A stretch of DNA of 5,194 nt from Bacteroidota bacterium (GTDB lineage Bacteria; Bacteroidota; Ignavibacteria; UBA10030). This document shows, one piece after another, positions 1-5,194 of this stretch. A program made the translations under genes and the position numbers. The notes under the pieces are model-generated. The model did no database searches, was not told the origin of the DNA, and worked only from the letters and a program-made list of their open reading frames with translations. How positions within the stretch are numbered: the stretch's first letter is position 1; every line of letters starts with the position of its first letter. The stretch spans positions 1-5,194 of the forward strand of contig JALONE010000307.1 of NCBI GenBank assembly GCA_025455125.1, read 5' to 3'.

Positions 1-19
1 AAATCCTGCGCTCACATGG

Positions 20-22
20 TAG
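20..22 (+). other. In-frame TAG inside the receptor reading frame (apparent nonsense codon)
   Basis: In the receptor's frame, bases 2-37 read N-P-A-L-T-W-stop-K-M-K-Q-Y. TonB-dependent receptors commonly carry an NPxLxWExxxQYEVG-like motif at this point, so the stop sits where Glu is usual and is one base from GAG (G to T at base 20). Both the receptor and the next gene end in TAG (935-937 and 3000-3002), which argues against TAG being reassigned. The codon is either a true nonsense mutation or a sequence error; the window cannot say which. Confidence 0.7.
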
Positions 23-25
23 AAG

Positions 26-937
26 ATGAAGCAATACGAAGTCTGCATCGTCCAGAACATCTCAGTCATCCTCTCACTGGATGTGACGATGTACTACAAA
101 CAAGTGAAGAATTTGACGTCATTGGGCATCGATCAAGGCCCGGCAACTTCTTCTTTCAAGGAGTCGGGTGGGAATGTGGATGTGCGCCTCTACGGCGATC
201 CGTCTCAGGCGGATAATCGAGACCCTGGGGTTTACATCGGCAATTTCACGACCACGGTGAATGGCGCCTGGGCTGACGTGCGAGGCATCGAAGTCAATCT
301 CAAGTCGAGATTTCGCTGGATCAATTTCGACTTGGGTTACACCGTCTCATATCTGGCGACGGGCAGGTATCACAACAGCAAGTTGTTCAAGCCGTCGGTC
401 ATTTCCGGCCTTCCGCTTGCAGATAATACCTACGCCGGCGCGAACAACACTGACGGCGGCGGCATCGGCGTAGATGACGCGCTCTGGAATCCCCACAACT
501 CTGCGCTGTTAAAACTCACGATCATCAGTCCGCCGGAATTCGGCCCGGAGTTTGCCGGCTTCTATCCCTTTGAAGATTGGACCATCAGTTCGTCCACGCG
601 TTGGGTTCAAGGAAGTGAGTTCACCTGGTACGCTCCAGACTATCAAGGCGTGAAATTGCCGAACAACATGCGTTGGGAAGACCGGTGGAACACGAATATG
701 ACCTTGAGCAGGCGCGTGAGACTGTATGGAGATCTGAGCATGAAGCTCTTCATCCAGGTGACAAATCTCTTCAATCAACAACATCTACGGATGCTCGCGG
801 AAGGCTCTTCCGCGCTTGACAACTATATGCTGGATGGGATCTTGCCGTACCAGGCAACGACGAAGGAGCCGACCGTGTGGAACTGGTACACCAATCAGCC
901 GCGGCAGATCTACTTCGGCACGACGATCGAATTCTAG
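26..937 (+). CDS. TonB-dependent receptor, C-terminal beta-barrel part (5' end interrupted or outside the window)
   Basis: This is the C-terminal ~303 residues of an outer-membrane TonB-dependent receptor, the class of gated barrels that import siderophores, vitamins or glycans using TonB energy. The plug and early barrel would lie upstream of the window. Family-like features in order are YEVCIVQNIS and LDVTMYYKQVKNL near the N-terminus (receptors usually read YEVG...LDVT.YYK), GIEVNLKSRFRWINFDLGYT (a barrel strand pair), alternating aromatic strands, LFIQVTNLFNQQHL (the D/N-x-NLFN signature close to the barrel end), and the last strand RQIYFGTTIEF ending in Phe, as outer-membrane barrels usually do. 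The ATG at 26 is only the first ATG after an in-frame TAG at 20-22 and has no convincing ribosome site. Codons 2-19 read NPALTW, which is itself receptor-like, so 26 is probably not a true start. The substrate cannot be told. The next gene begins 25 bases downstream. Confidence 0.88.
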   Translation: MKQYEVCIVQNISVILSLDVTMYYKQVKNLTSLGIDQGPATSSFKESGGNVDVRLYGDPSQADNRDPGVYIGNFTTTVNGAWADVRGIEVNLKSRFRWINFDLGYTVSYLATGRYHNSKLFKPSVISGLPLADNTYAGANNTDGGGIGVDDALWNPHNSALLKLTIISPPEFGPEFAGFYPFEDWTISSSTRWVQGSEFTWYAPDYQGVKLPNNMRWEDRWNTNMTLSRRVRLYGDLSMKLFIQVTNLFNQQHLRMLAEGSSALDNYMLDGILPYQATTKEPTVWNWYTNQPRQIYFGTTIEF

Positions 938-950
938 GCGCATCCACTCA

Positions 951-954
951 GAGG
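951..954 (+). promoter_or_regulatory. Shine-Dalgarno supporting a GTG start at 963
   Basis: GAGG (within AGAGGCG) lies 8 bases before the GTG at 963. It decides the start of the 679-aa secreted protein: the longer in-frame opening from ATG 816 would overlap the receptor gene and add an Arg/Ser-rich stretch that looks like out-of-frame translation. The alternative ATG at 1002 lacks such a site and would leave almost no n-region before the hydrophobic core. Confidence 0.55.
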
Positions 955-962
955 CGAAGACG

Positions 963-3002
963 GTGATCAGGAACAACTCGGTTACTCAGGTGCATCCAAC
1001 GATGATCGCGGCATTCCTCGTTCTGTGCTCGGTCGTGGTTTCCGCGCAGAGCGTGAATCCCGAAAAGCTGATGCGCGGCAAGTATTGGATCAAATGTCTC
1101 CCGAACGGTGCGTTGGATCGCGAAACAACGGTGGGGAACAATCAATGGGAGTCCCTCTATCCGGGCGACTACAATGCACCGGGGGAATCTGCGGGGGGCT
1201 GGGACAACACGGTCGTCTACAACGGCGCGATGGTTGCGGGTCAACCGGTGGCATGGTACTACCGCAGTGTTCAGTACAACAGCCCCCATGTCTATGCGAT
1301 CACCCAGACATCGGTCACGCGGAACCATAATCTGGTCAATCCCGGCCGCGCCGAGGAATACCTGACCGGCGTTATCGGCTCATACAAGACCGACGCCTCG
1401 GGGAACCGACACATGGCGTACTCCCTGAACGGCACGGTTCGCGTCTGGAGTCAACCGCAGTACGACGATTTTGTGATCATGGAATGCACGCTCACGAATA
1501 CCGATGACACGACGTTCAACGATTTCTACTACGCACGATTGGTCACGCCCAACGGACCGTATCGTCCGGGGTCCGTTTCTCCGGGGTGGGATAAGGAGTA
1601 CGAGTGGGATGCGTCGCTGGGCGATACCCTTGGATTCATCTTCTATGATGACACTTCGTTGCCCCCGACCTCCGCTGCGCCGGAGTACACGATCCCGCCA
1701 GGAGACTCGACGGGGAATGCGGGAGATCCGGGGAACATCGGCATACAAGGGTCCAAGAACTACAAGCTCTACTCGCCGTACGTCTATGCATACACCTTCC
1801 TCCTCGATTCGTTGCCGCTGAACAAATTCGGTCAGCGGAAGATCTGGCGGAAGGTCGTCTCCTCCTCCGATCGCGCGGACGCCCTCGAGCTGATGCCCCC
1901 GCGTTACGATGCGCTGAGTCAATATGGGACGTTGGTGAACTTCATCACGACCAATGAACAGCCTAGGTTGAGCTGGCGTGCGGCGGATTCCGCGCACGCG
2001 GCCGGCGCGGGAAGCAAGTGGGAACGGAATCCCCGCTACCTCTATGCGATCGGTCCGTTCGACATTCCCCCCGGAGGATCGATCCACTGGTTTGAGGTCT
2101 TCGTGGCAGGACAGATGGATCGGAACGTCACCATGCGCGGAGGATACGAAGCGACGCGTCGATTCAAAACCGAAGGAATTCAGAATCTGAAGGAGAACTT
2201 CGCCGCAGCGCGAACGCTGATTCGTCGACGTTGGCAACTCCCCTTCGGCGCGTTGCCGCCACCAACGCCGGCAGACGCGCCGAGAACTGCAGACGGAGGA
2301 TTTACTCCCTACGAACTGAAGGTCGTCCCCTCCGCCGTTACAGACAGCCTCGGAGTCCGGACTCAAGGTGTGCAGATAACCTGGAAGGCGGTGCATCGTG
2401 GATACCGTGATCCCCAAACGCTCCGCACCGATTTTGCCGCCTACAAGATCTATCGTTCCAACAGCACGATCGAAGGACCATGGTCCCTCATTGATTCGGT
2501 GCATTACACGAAAGCGGACAGCCTGGTGTCAGGGACGGAGGTCAACTACTTCATCCCCTCCGAGCCCAATGTCCCGTACCGGTATTGCGTCACGAGTATC
2601 GACACCGGGCGGAATGAAAGCGCAATGGCCGGCTACACGTTCTATCCCGTCGCGGCCGAGCCTGCACCCAGCAACGCGCAGAGCGACGTGCTCGTCGTTC
2701 CCAATCCGTTCCGTCAGGTGAGCGGATATCCTGAGCCGGCCGAGAACAAGCGCTTGGCATTCGTGAACATCCCGGCCCACTGCACGATCCGCATCTACAC
2801 GCTCGCGCTGGACCTCGTGAAGACGCTCGAGCATGCGAGTGGCGGCGGCATCGAAACATGGGGCTCGCAGTCGGGAAAGGATTACATGCTCACCGACTTC
2901 GGACAAAACGTCCAGCCGGGCATCTACATTTACCACATCGAGTCGCATGTCCCCGGTCACGAAGGCGAGACTTCGGTGGGGAAATTCGCCATCATCAAAT
3001 AG
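963..3002 (+). CDS. Large secreted protein with FN3-like domain and FlgD-Ig/type IX-like C-terminal domain
   Basis: The predicted protein has 679 residues from a GTG start. Residues 1-28 form a signal peptide (hydrophobic core MIAAFLVLCSVVV, cleavage likely after VSA before Q29). Residues ~30-425 are an Asp/Tyr/Trp-rich, probably beta-rich region I cannot assign to a named domain; it includes FVIMECTLTNTDDTTFNDFY and GPFDIPPGGSIHWFEVFVAG, phrases I associate with uncharacterised secreted proteins of Ignavibacteria/KSB1-type bacteria. A Pro-rich linker (LPPPTPADAP) lies near 430. Residues ~451-570 look like fibronectin type III (VQITWKA, AAYKIYRS, YRYCVTSIDTGRNES). Residues ~575-679 are a FlgD-Ig/T9SS-type terminal domain: VPNPF at 579-583, TIRIYTLALDLVKTL, PGIYIYHI and the end GKFAIIK. 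In type IX secretion such a domain directs passage through the outer membrane. The gene lies 25 bases after the receptor and 12 before the PorV-like gene, suggesting co-transcription. Its specific function is unknown. Confidence 0.85.
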   Translation: MIRNNSVTQVHPTMIAAFLVLCSVVVSAQSVNPEKLMRGKYWIKCLPNGALDRETTVGNNQWESLYPGDYNAPGESAGGWDNTVVYNGAMVAGQPVAWYYRSVQYNSPHVYAITQTSVTRNHNLVNPGRAEEYLTGVIGSYKTDASGNRHMAYSLNGTVRVWSQPQYDDFVIMECTLTNTDDTTFNDFYYARLVTPNGPYRPGSVSPGWDKEYEWDASLGDTLGFIFYDDTSLPPTSAAPEYTIPPGDSTGNAGDPGNIGIQGSKNYKLYSPYVYAYTFLLDSLPLNKFGQRKIWRKVVSSSDRADALELMPPRYDALSQYGTLVNFITTNEQPRLSWRAADSAHAAGAGSKWERNPRYLYAIGPFDIPPGGSIHWFEVFVAGQMDRNVTMRGGYEATRRFKTEGIQNLKENFAAARTLIRRRWQLPFGALPPPTPADAPRTADGGFTPYELKVVPSAVTDSLGVRTQGVQITWKAVHRGYRDPQTLRTDFAAYKIYRSNSTIEGPWSLIDSVHYTKADSLVSGTEVNYFIPSEPNVPYRYCVTSIDTGRNESAMAGYTFYPVAAEPAPSNAQSDVLVVPNPFRQVSGYPEPAENKRLAFVNIPAHCTIRIYTLALDLVKTLEHASGGGIETWGSQSGKDYMLTDFGQNVQPGIYIYHIESHVPGHEGETSVGKFAIIK

Positions 3003-3014
3003 CCGGCGGAACCC

Positions 3015-3158
3015 ATGAGATCGAACATGAGTCAGAGTATCCTCACGCGTCGCATGATGGTCGCCGGTGTTGTCCTTGTCCTGGTTGCGATTGTCGGAGG
3101 GGAAGGCATCGCGCAAGTTGGCACCAACACGGTGAACTGCGAACTCGGCCTTCAATAA
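3015..3158 (+). pseudogene. Detached N-terminal fragment of the PorV/PorQ-like gene (signal peptide)
   Basis: The opening from ATG 3015 (alternative ATG 3027) encodes 47 residues and stops at TAA 3156-3158. It contains a clear signal peptide (basic TRR, then the hydrophobic run MMVAGVVLVLVAIVGG, then GIAQ) followed by VGTNTVN. PorV/PorQ-family proteins commonly begin their mature part this way, with a short GT-containing segment after the signal peptide, so this is most likely the 5' end of the gene whose body continues in another frame from about 3136. The residues after VGTNTVN (CELGLQ) look like the start of out-of-frame reading. The fragment begins 12 bases after the upstream stop, consistent with an operon; a weak GGCGGA lies at 3005-3010. 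As a free-standing 47-aa peptide it would be meaningless. Confidence 0.6.
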
Positions 3159-3186
3159 TCCCGCATCCACGGTCGACGTCACCGAC

Positions 3187-3978
3187 ATGGACCTCCAGTT
3201 CACTTCGATGAAATGGGTCGCGGATATTCAGTACAACAGCATGTCGTTTGTGAAGGACTTTGGTGATTGGGGGACGATCGGCGTGAACGCGATCTACGTG
3301 AACTATGGCGATATGATCCGCACGAAAGTGGCACAGGGATACGATGCCGCCGGCAATGATCTGGGCATTCTGCCGATCACCGAGGGACTCGGAACGTTCA
3401 CAGCGCATGATCTCTCCATCGGAATATCGTATGCGCGCCAGATCACACAGTTCCTGCAGGTGGGCGGATCGGTCCGATATGTCGAACAACAGATCGATGA
3501 CGCAACGATGCGTGGATGGGCGCTCGACGTCGGCACGATGTACTGGACGGGGCTCGGAAGTCTACGCATCTCGATGCTGGGCAGGAACTTCGGTCCGGAC
3601 GGCGAATACAAGACGTACGAAGGTCGGATTGCCCAGGCGCCTGCGAAAGTACGGATGCCGATGATCTTCATATTTGGAATGGCCTACGATATCATCGAAG
3701 CCTCAAAGGAAAGCGATGTTCGGATGACTGCGGCCGCAGAATACGTGAAGCCGAATGACGGTCCGGAGAAGGCGAATGCCGGTCTGGAATTCTTTGCATT
3801 CTCCAACTTCTATCTTCGCGGCGGGTACCGATTCAACTACGACGAAGAAGGGTACACGTTGGGTTTCGGAGCGGAATACTCGATCGAAGAAGCGACGGTC
3901 GTGAAACTGGATTTTGCATATGCCAATGCCGGCCGGTTTGGTTCCATACCGGTACTCTCATTGGGATTGGGTTTTTGA
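3187..3978 (+). CDS. PorV/PorQ family (UPF0164-type) outer-membrane barrel protein, 5' end damaged
   Basis: The 263 residues from ATG 3187 match the pattern of PorV/PorQ-family outer-membrane barrels. PorV is the type IX secretion partner that shuttles substrates with C-terminal domains to surface attachment; many FCB bacteria have several paralogues, often beside secreted CTD proteins. Visible family-like pieces are MKWVADIQYNSM near the start, IGISYARQITQFLQVGGSVRYV, ALDVGTMYWTGLGSLRISM, GRNFGPDGEYK, FIFGMAYDII, MTAAAEYVKPNDGPEKANAG, YLRGGYRFNYDEEGYTLGFG (about residues 210-230), and a final strand ending LGLGF. The frame is open upstream from 3136 and reads TANSAFNNPASTVDV, resembling the conserved 'A-D-x-S-A-x-x-NPA' segment, so ATG 3187 lies inside the conserved region and is probably not the ancestral start; no good ribosome site precedes it. 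The GxGARAxxMGGA-type segment expected before NPA is absent. Without a signal peptide, this product could not reach the outer membrane. Confidence 0.85.
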   Translation: MDLQFTSMKWVADIQYNSMSFVKDFGDWGTIGVNAIYVNYGDMIRTKVAQGYDAAGNDLGILPITEGLGTFTAHDLSIGISYARQITQFLQVGGSVRYVEQQIDDATMRGWALDVGTMYWTGLGSLRISMLGRNFGPDGEYKTYEGRIAQAPAKVRMPMIFIFGMAYDIIEASKESDVRMTAAAEYVKPNDGPEKANAGLEFFAFSNFYLRGGYRFNYDEEGYTLGFGAEYSIEEATVVKLDFAYANAGRFGSIPVLSLGLGF

Positions 3979-4038
3979 GATCGACTCAGGATTATCGCGT
4001 ATCATCATCACTCAACTGTATTTCCATTTGGAGGTACC
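3979..4038 (+). other. Intergenic gap between the PorV-like gene and the LamG-like gene
   Basis: This is the longest non-coding stretch in the window (60 bases). It is AT-richer than its flanks, includes ATCATCATCA at about 4001-4010 and ends with the Shine-Dalgarno. I see no stem-loop followed by a T run, so there is no support for a terminator, and no promoter match I would defend. Its length and the strong ribosome site leave room for a separate promoter for the downstream gene. Confidence 0.4.
4030..4034 (+). promoter_or_regulatory. Strong Shine-Dalgarno for the gene at 4039
   Basis: GGAGG lies 4 bases before the ATG at 4039. The spacing is slightly short, but the match is the best in the window and is followed directly by a textbook signal peptide. 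It fixes the start and contrasts with the weak sites of the upstream genes. Confidence 0.7.
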
Positions 4039-5194
4039 ATGAAGAATTTCACGAAAGCAGTTCTGGTCCTCATGGCGATGGCTGTCGCCCCCGCTCTGAT
4101 GTTCGGCCAGTTGATCGTCCAGGACGATTTCAGCTATCCGGAAGGCACTGATCTGTCCGCCAACGGATGGAGCAGGTCGGGGACATCATGGAACGGCGCG
4201 ACGGTCGTTGCTCCCGGATTGAGCTACCAGGGGTATATTGGTTCGGGAGCAGGTAATGGGGTTTCATTGGAAGACTATACCGACCGATACTACAAGTCGA
4301 TGGCGATTCCGGCTTCGGGAAACATCTACGCGGCATTCATGATCAGAGTGGATACGGCCACCTTGTCGGGTGGCTATGTCGCGAGTTTCTTCTCAAACAA
4401 CGCCTCCCGCGGCCGACTCTGGTTCAAGCAAGACAGTTCTGGGAACCTTCGATTCGGTCTCAGCGGCAAGAGCGCAAGCAACCTACCGGTGTATGATGCA
4501 ACAAACTACAGCTTTGGCACAACCTATCTTGTCGTTCTCAAGTACATCATTGTCGCAGGAACAACGAATGATCAATACGCACTGATCGTGAATCCCGTTC
4601 CGGGGCAAGCGGAGCCTGCACCTGTCGTCGGTCCAAACACAGACACCGGAAGCGATCTCGGCGCAAATACGGCCGGCAGCAGTTTCTCCATTCAGGGACG
4701 CGATAGCTTGGGAACCGGTGGACGCTTTGTGCTCGACGGGATCAGGGTCTCGCAGAGCTGGTCCGTTGTCATGCCCCCCCCGCCGTACTACTACACCGGC
4801 AGCGGCGCGCTGGATGATGTCAACAATTGGGGAACAAACACGAACGGAAGCGGCACTCGTCCGCAGGACTTCGCGGCGGACAACCAGCTCTACTTGTTGA
4901 CGAACACCGCTTCAACGACACTCTCCACTCCGTGGGCGATCTACGGCACCGGTTCGAAATTGATCGTTGGAGGCGGAACGGCATTTACGATCGACGCGGG
5001 AGGCTTGCTTATCGGCACGTTGGATGTTGCAGCCGGTGCAAGCTTGACGTTGAAACACGGCGATTGGCCGCTGTTTGGCAGCGTCGCGGGGAATGTGTAT
5101 CTCGATAATCCGGCTGGTATCAGCCTGAGTGAGAATAAGGAGCTTCCTGCAAGCTCGGGGACGTATCAGTTGCTGAATGGAAATCTGAATCTTG
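4039..5194 (+). CDS. Secreted multidomain protein with LamG-like N-terminal domain (3' end beyond window)
   Basis: The frame is open from ATG 4039 to the window edge (385 codons, no stop). Residues 1-24 are a signal peptide: MKNFTK, the hydrophobic stretch AVLVLMAMAVAPALMF, then GQ. Residues ~25-244 resemble the concanavalin/LamG-like domain of large secreted FCB proteins: it opens LIVQDDFSYPEGTDLSANGW, continues with VVAPGLSYQGY and NIYAAFMIRV, and closes RFVLDGIRVSQSW. A short Pro linker (residues 246-249) is encoded partly by a run of eight C. From residue 250 a second module begins, YYYTGSGALDDVNNWGTNTN then TRPQDFAADNQLYLLTN, and runs into Gly-rich, probably beta-helical sequence (GTGSKLIVGGG, GTLDVAAGASLTLKHGD). 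I know this style from large Bacteroidota/Ignavibacteria surface proteins that usually end in a type IX sorting domain, which would be beyond the window here. The role (adhesin, glycan binding, matrix) is not determinable. It lies 60 bases after the PorV-like gene. Confidence 0.82.
   Translation, partial: MKNFTKAVLVLMAMAVAPALMFGQLIVQDDFSYPEGTDLSANGWSRSGTSWNGATVVAPGLSYQGYIGSGAGNGVSLEDYTDRYYKSMAIPASGNIYAAFMIRVDTATLSGGYVASFFSNNASRGRLWFKQDSSGNLRFGLSGKSASNLPVYDATNYSFGTTYLVVLKYIIVAGTTNDQYALIVNPVPGQAEPAPVVGPNTDTGSDLGANTAGSSFSIQGRDSLGTGGRFVLDGIRVSQSWSVVMPPPPYYYTGSGALDDVNNWGTNTNGSGTRPQDFAADNQLYLLTNTASTTLSTPWAIYGTGSKLIVGGGTAFTIDAGGLLIGTLDVAAGASLTLKHGDWPLFGSVAGNVYLDNPAGISLSENKELPASSGTYQLLNGNLNL

Noticed and set aside
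20..22. TAG reassigned to an amino acid in this organism
   Set aside because: The receptor and the secreted-protein gene both terminate at TAG right after clear C-terminal motifs (TIEF and GKFAIIK), so TAG functions as a stop here.
26..216. Alternative-frame opening over the receptor start (16-216)
   Set aside because: It is a shadow of the receptor frame with no signal or motif; the receptor frame has clear family features throughout.
816..962. Longer N-terminus (from ATG 816) for the 679-aa secreted protein
   Set aside because: It overlaps the receptor's coding end, gives an Arg/Ser-rich non-natural sequence and would bury the signal peptide 60 residues in. GTG 963 with GAGG upstream fits better.
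1380..2504. 374-codon opening on the - strand
   Set aside because: It lies entirely antisense to the well-supported secreted-protein gene. Its translation is Arg/Val-rich with no recognisable domain, as expected of a shadow frame in GC-rich DNA.
3120..3187. Programmed ribosomal frameshift joining the two PorV-like pieces
   Set aside because: There is no slippery heptamer or downstream stem-loop that I can see, and a frameshift would not restore the missing conserved GARA/MGGA segment. Deletion or assembly error explains more.
2529..3203. 224-codon opening on the - strand across the gene 2 / gene 3 border
   Set aside because: It is antisense to the CTD region and the PorV-like 5' end, with Arg/Asp/His-rich low-information sequence and no signal peptide or motif.
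3975..4005. Possible sigma-70-like promoter (TTGAGA ... TATCAT)
   Set aside because: The spacing is about 19 bases, the -10 match is weak, the -35 overlaps the stop codon, and FCB housekeeping promoters use a different consensus (TAnnTTTG), which I do not find in the gap.

Overview
The window is about 5.2 kb of gene-dense bacterial DNA with moderately high GC, and every supported gene is on the + strand. The gene content points to the FCB group (Bacteroidota in the broad sense). An Ignavibacteria, Kapabacteria or KSB1/Calditrichota-like lineage is more likely than a classical Bacteroides. The evidence is the combination of a TonB-dependent receptor, a large secreted protein ending in a FlgD-Ig/type IX-like C-terminal domain, a PorV/PorQ-family outer-membrane barrel, and a secreted LamG-like multidomain protein. 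The lineage is inferred from protein style only; there is no rRNA or marker gene here.

Layout: (1) 26-937 is the C-terminal part of a TonB-dependent receptor beta-barrel. Its reading frame continues to the left edge but is interrupted by a TAG at 20-22, inside what reads as conserved receptor sequence. (2) 963-3002 encodes a 679-aa secreted protein with a signal peptide, a large uncharacterised beta-rich region, a proline-rich linker, a fibronectin-III-like domain and a terminal VPNPF...GKFAIIK domain. (3) 3015-3978 is a PorV/PorQ-family gene with a damaged 5' end. A signal-peptide fragment (3015-3158) and the barrel body (open from 3136, first ATG 3187) lie in different frames, and the conserved segment expected between them is missing. 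(4) 4039-5194 is the 5' part of a secreted protein, still open at the right edge, with a LamG-like domain followed by the start of a YYYTGSG...NNWGTNT-type repeat domain.

Genes 1-3 are separated by only 25 and 12 bases with no hairpin, so they look like one transcription unit. This receptor / secreted CTD protein / PorV-like barrel order makes sense as a cell-envelope module: the receptor in the outer membrane, the secreted protein exported and possibly processed or anchored through its C-terminal domain, and the barrel beside it as an export or surface-attachment partner. Gene 4 follows after 60 bases and has its own strong Shine-Dalgarno sequence (GGAGG), so it may be separately expressed.

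The most notable observations are two apparent lesions, the TAG in the receptor and the frameshift/deletion in the PorV-like gene. They mean either real gene decay or sequence/assembly errors. I see no RNA genes, CRISPR arrays, mobile elements or convincing terminators, and no stretch over 300 bases lacks a gene. I do not see clear evidence of an undescribed system beyond this operon-like arrangement and its uncharacterised domains.
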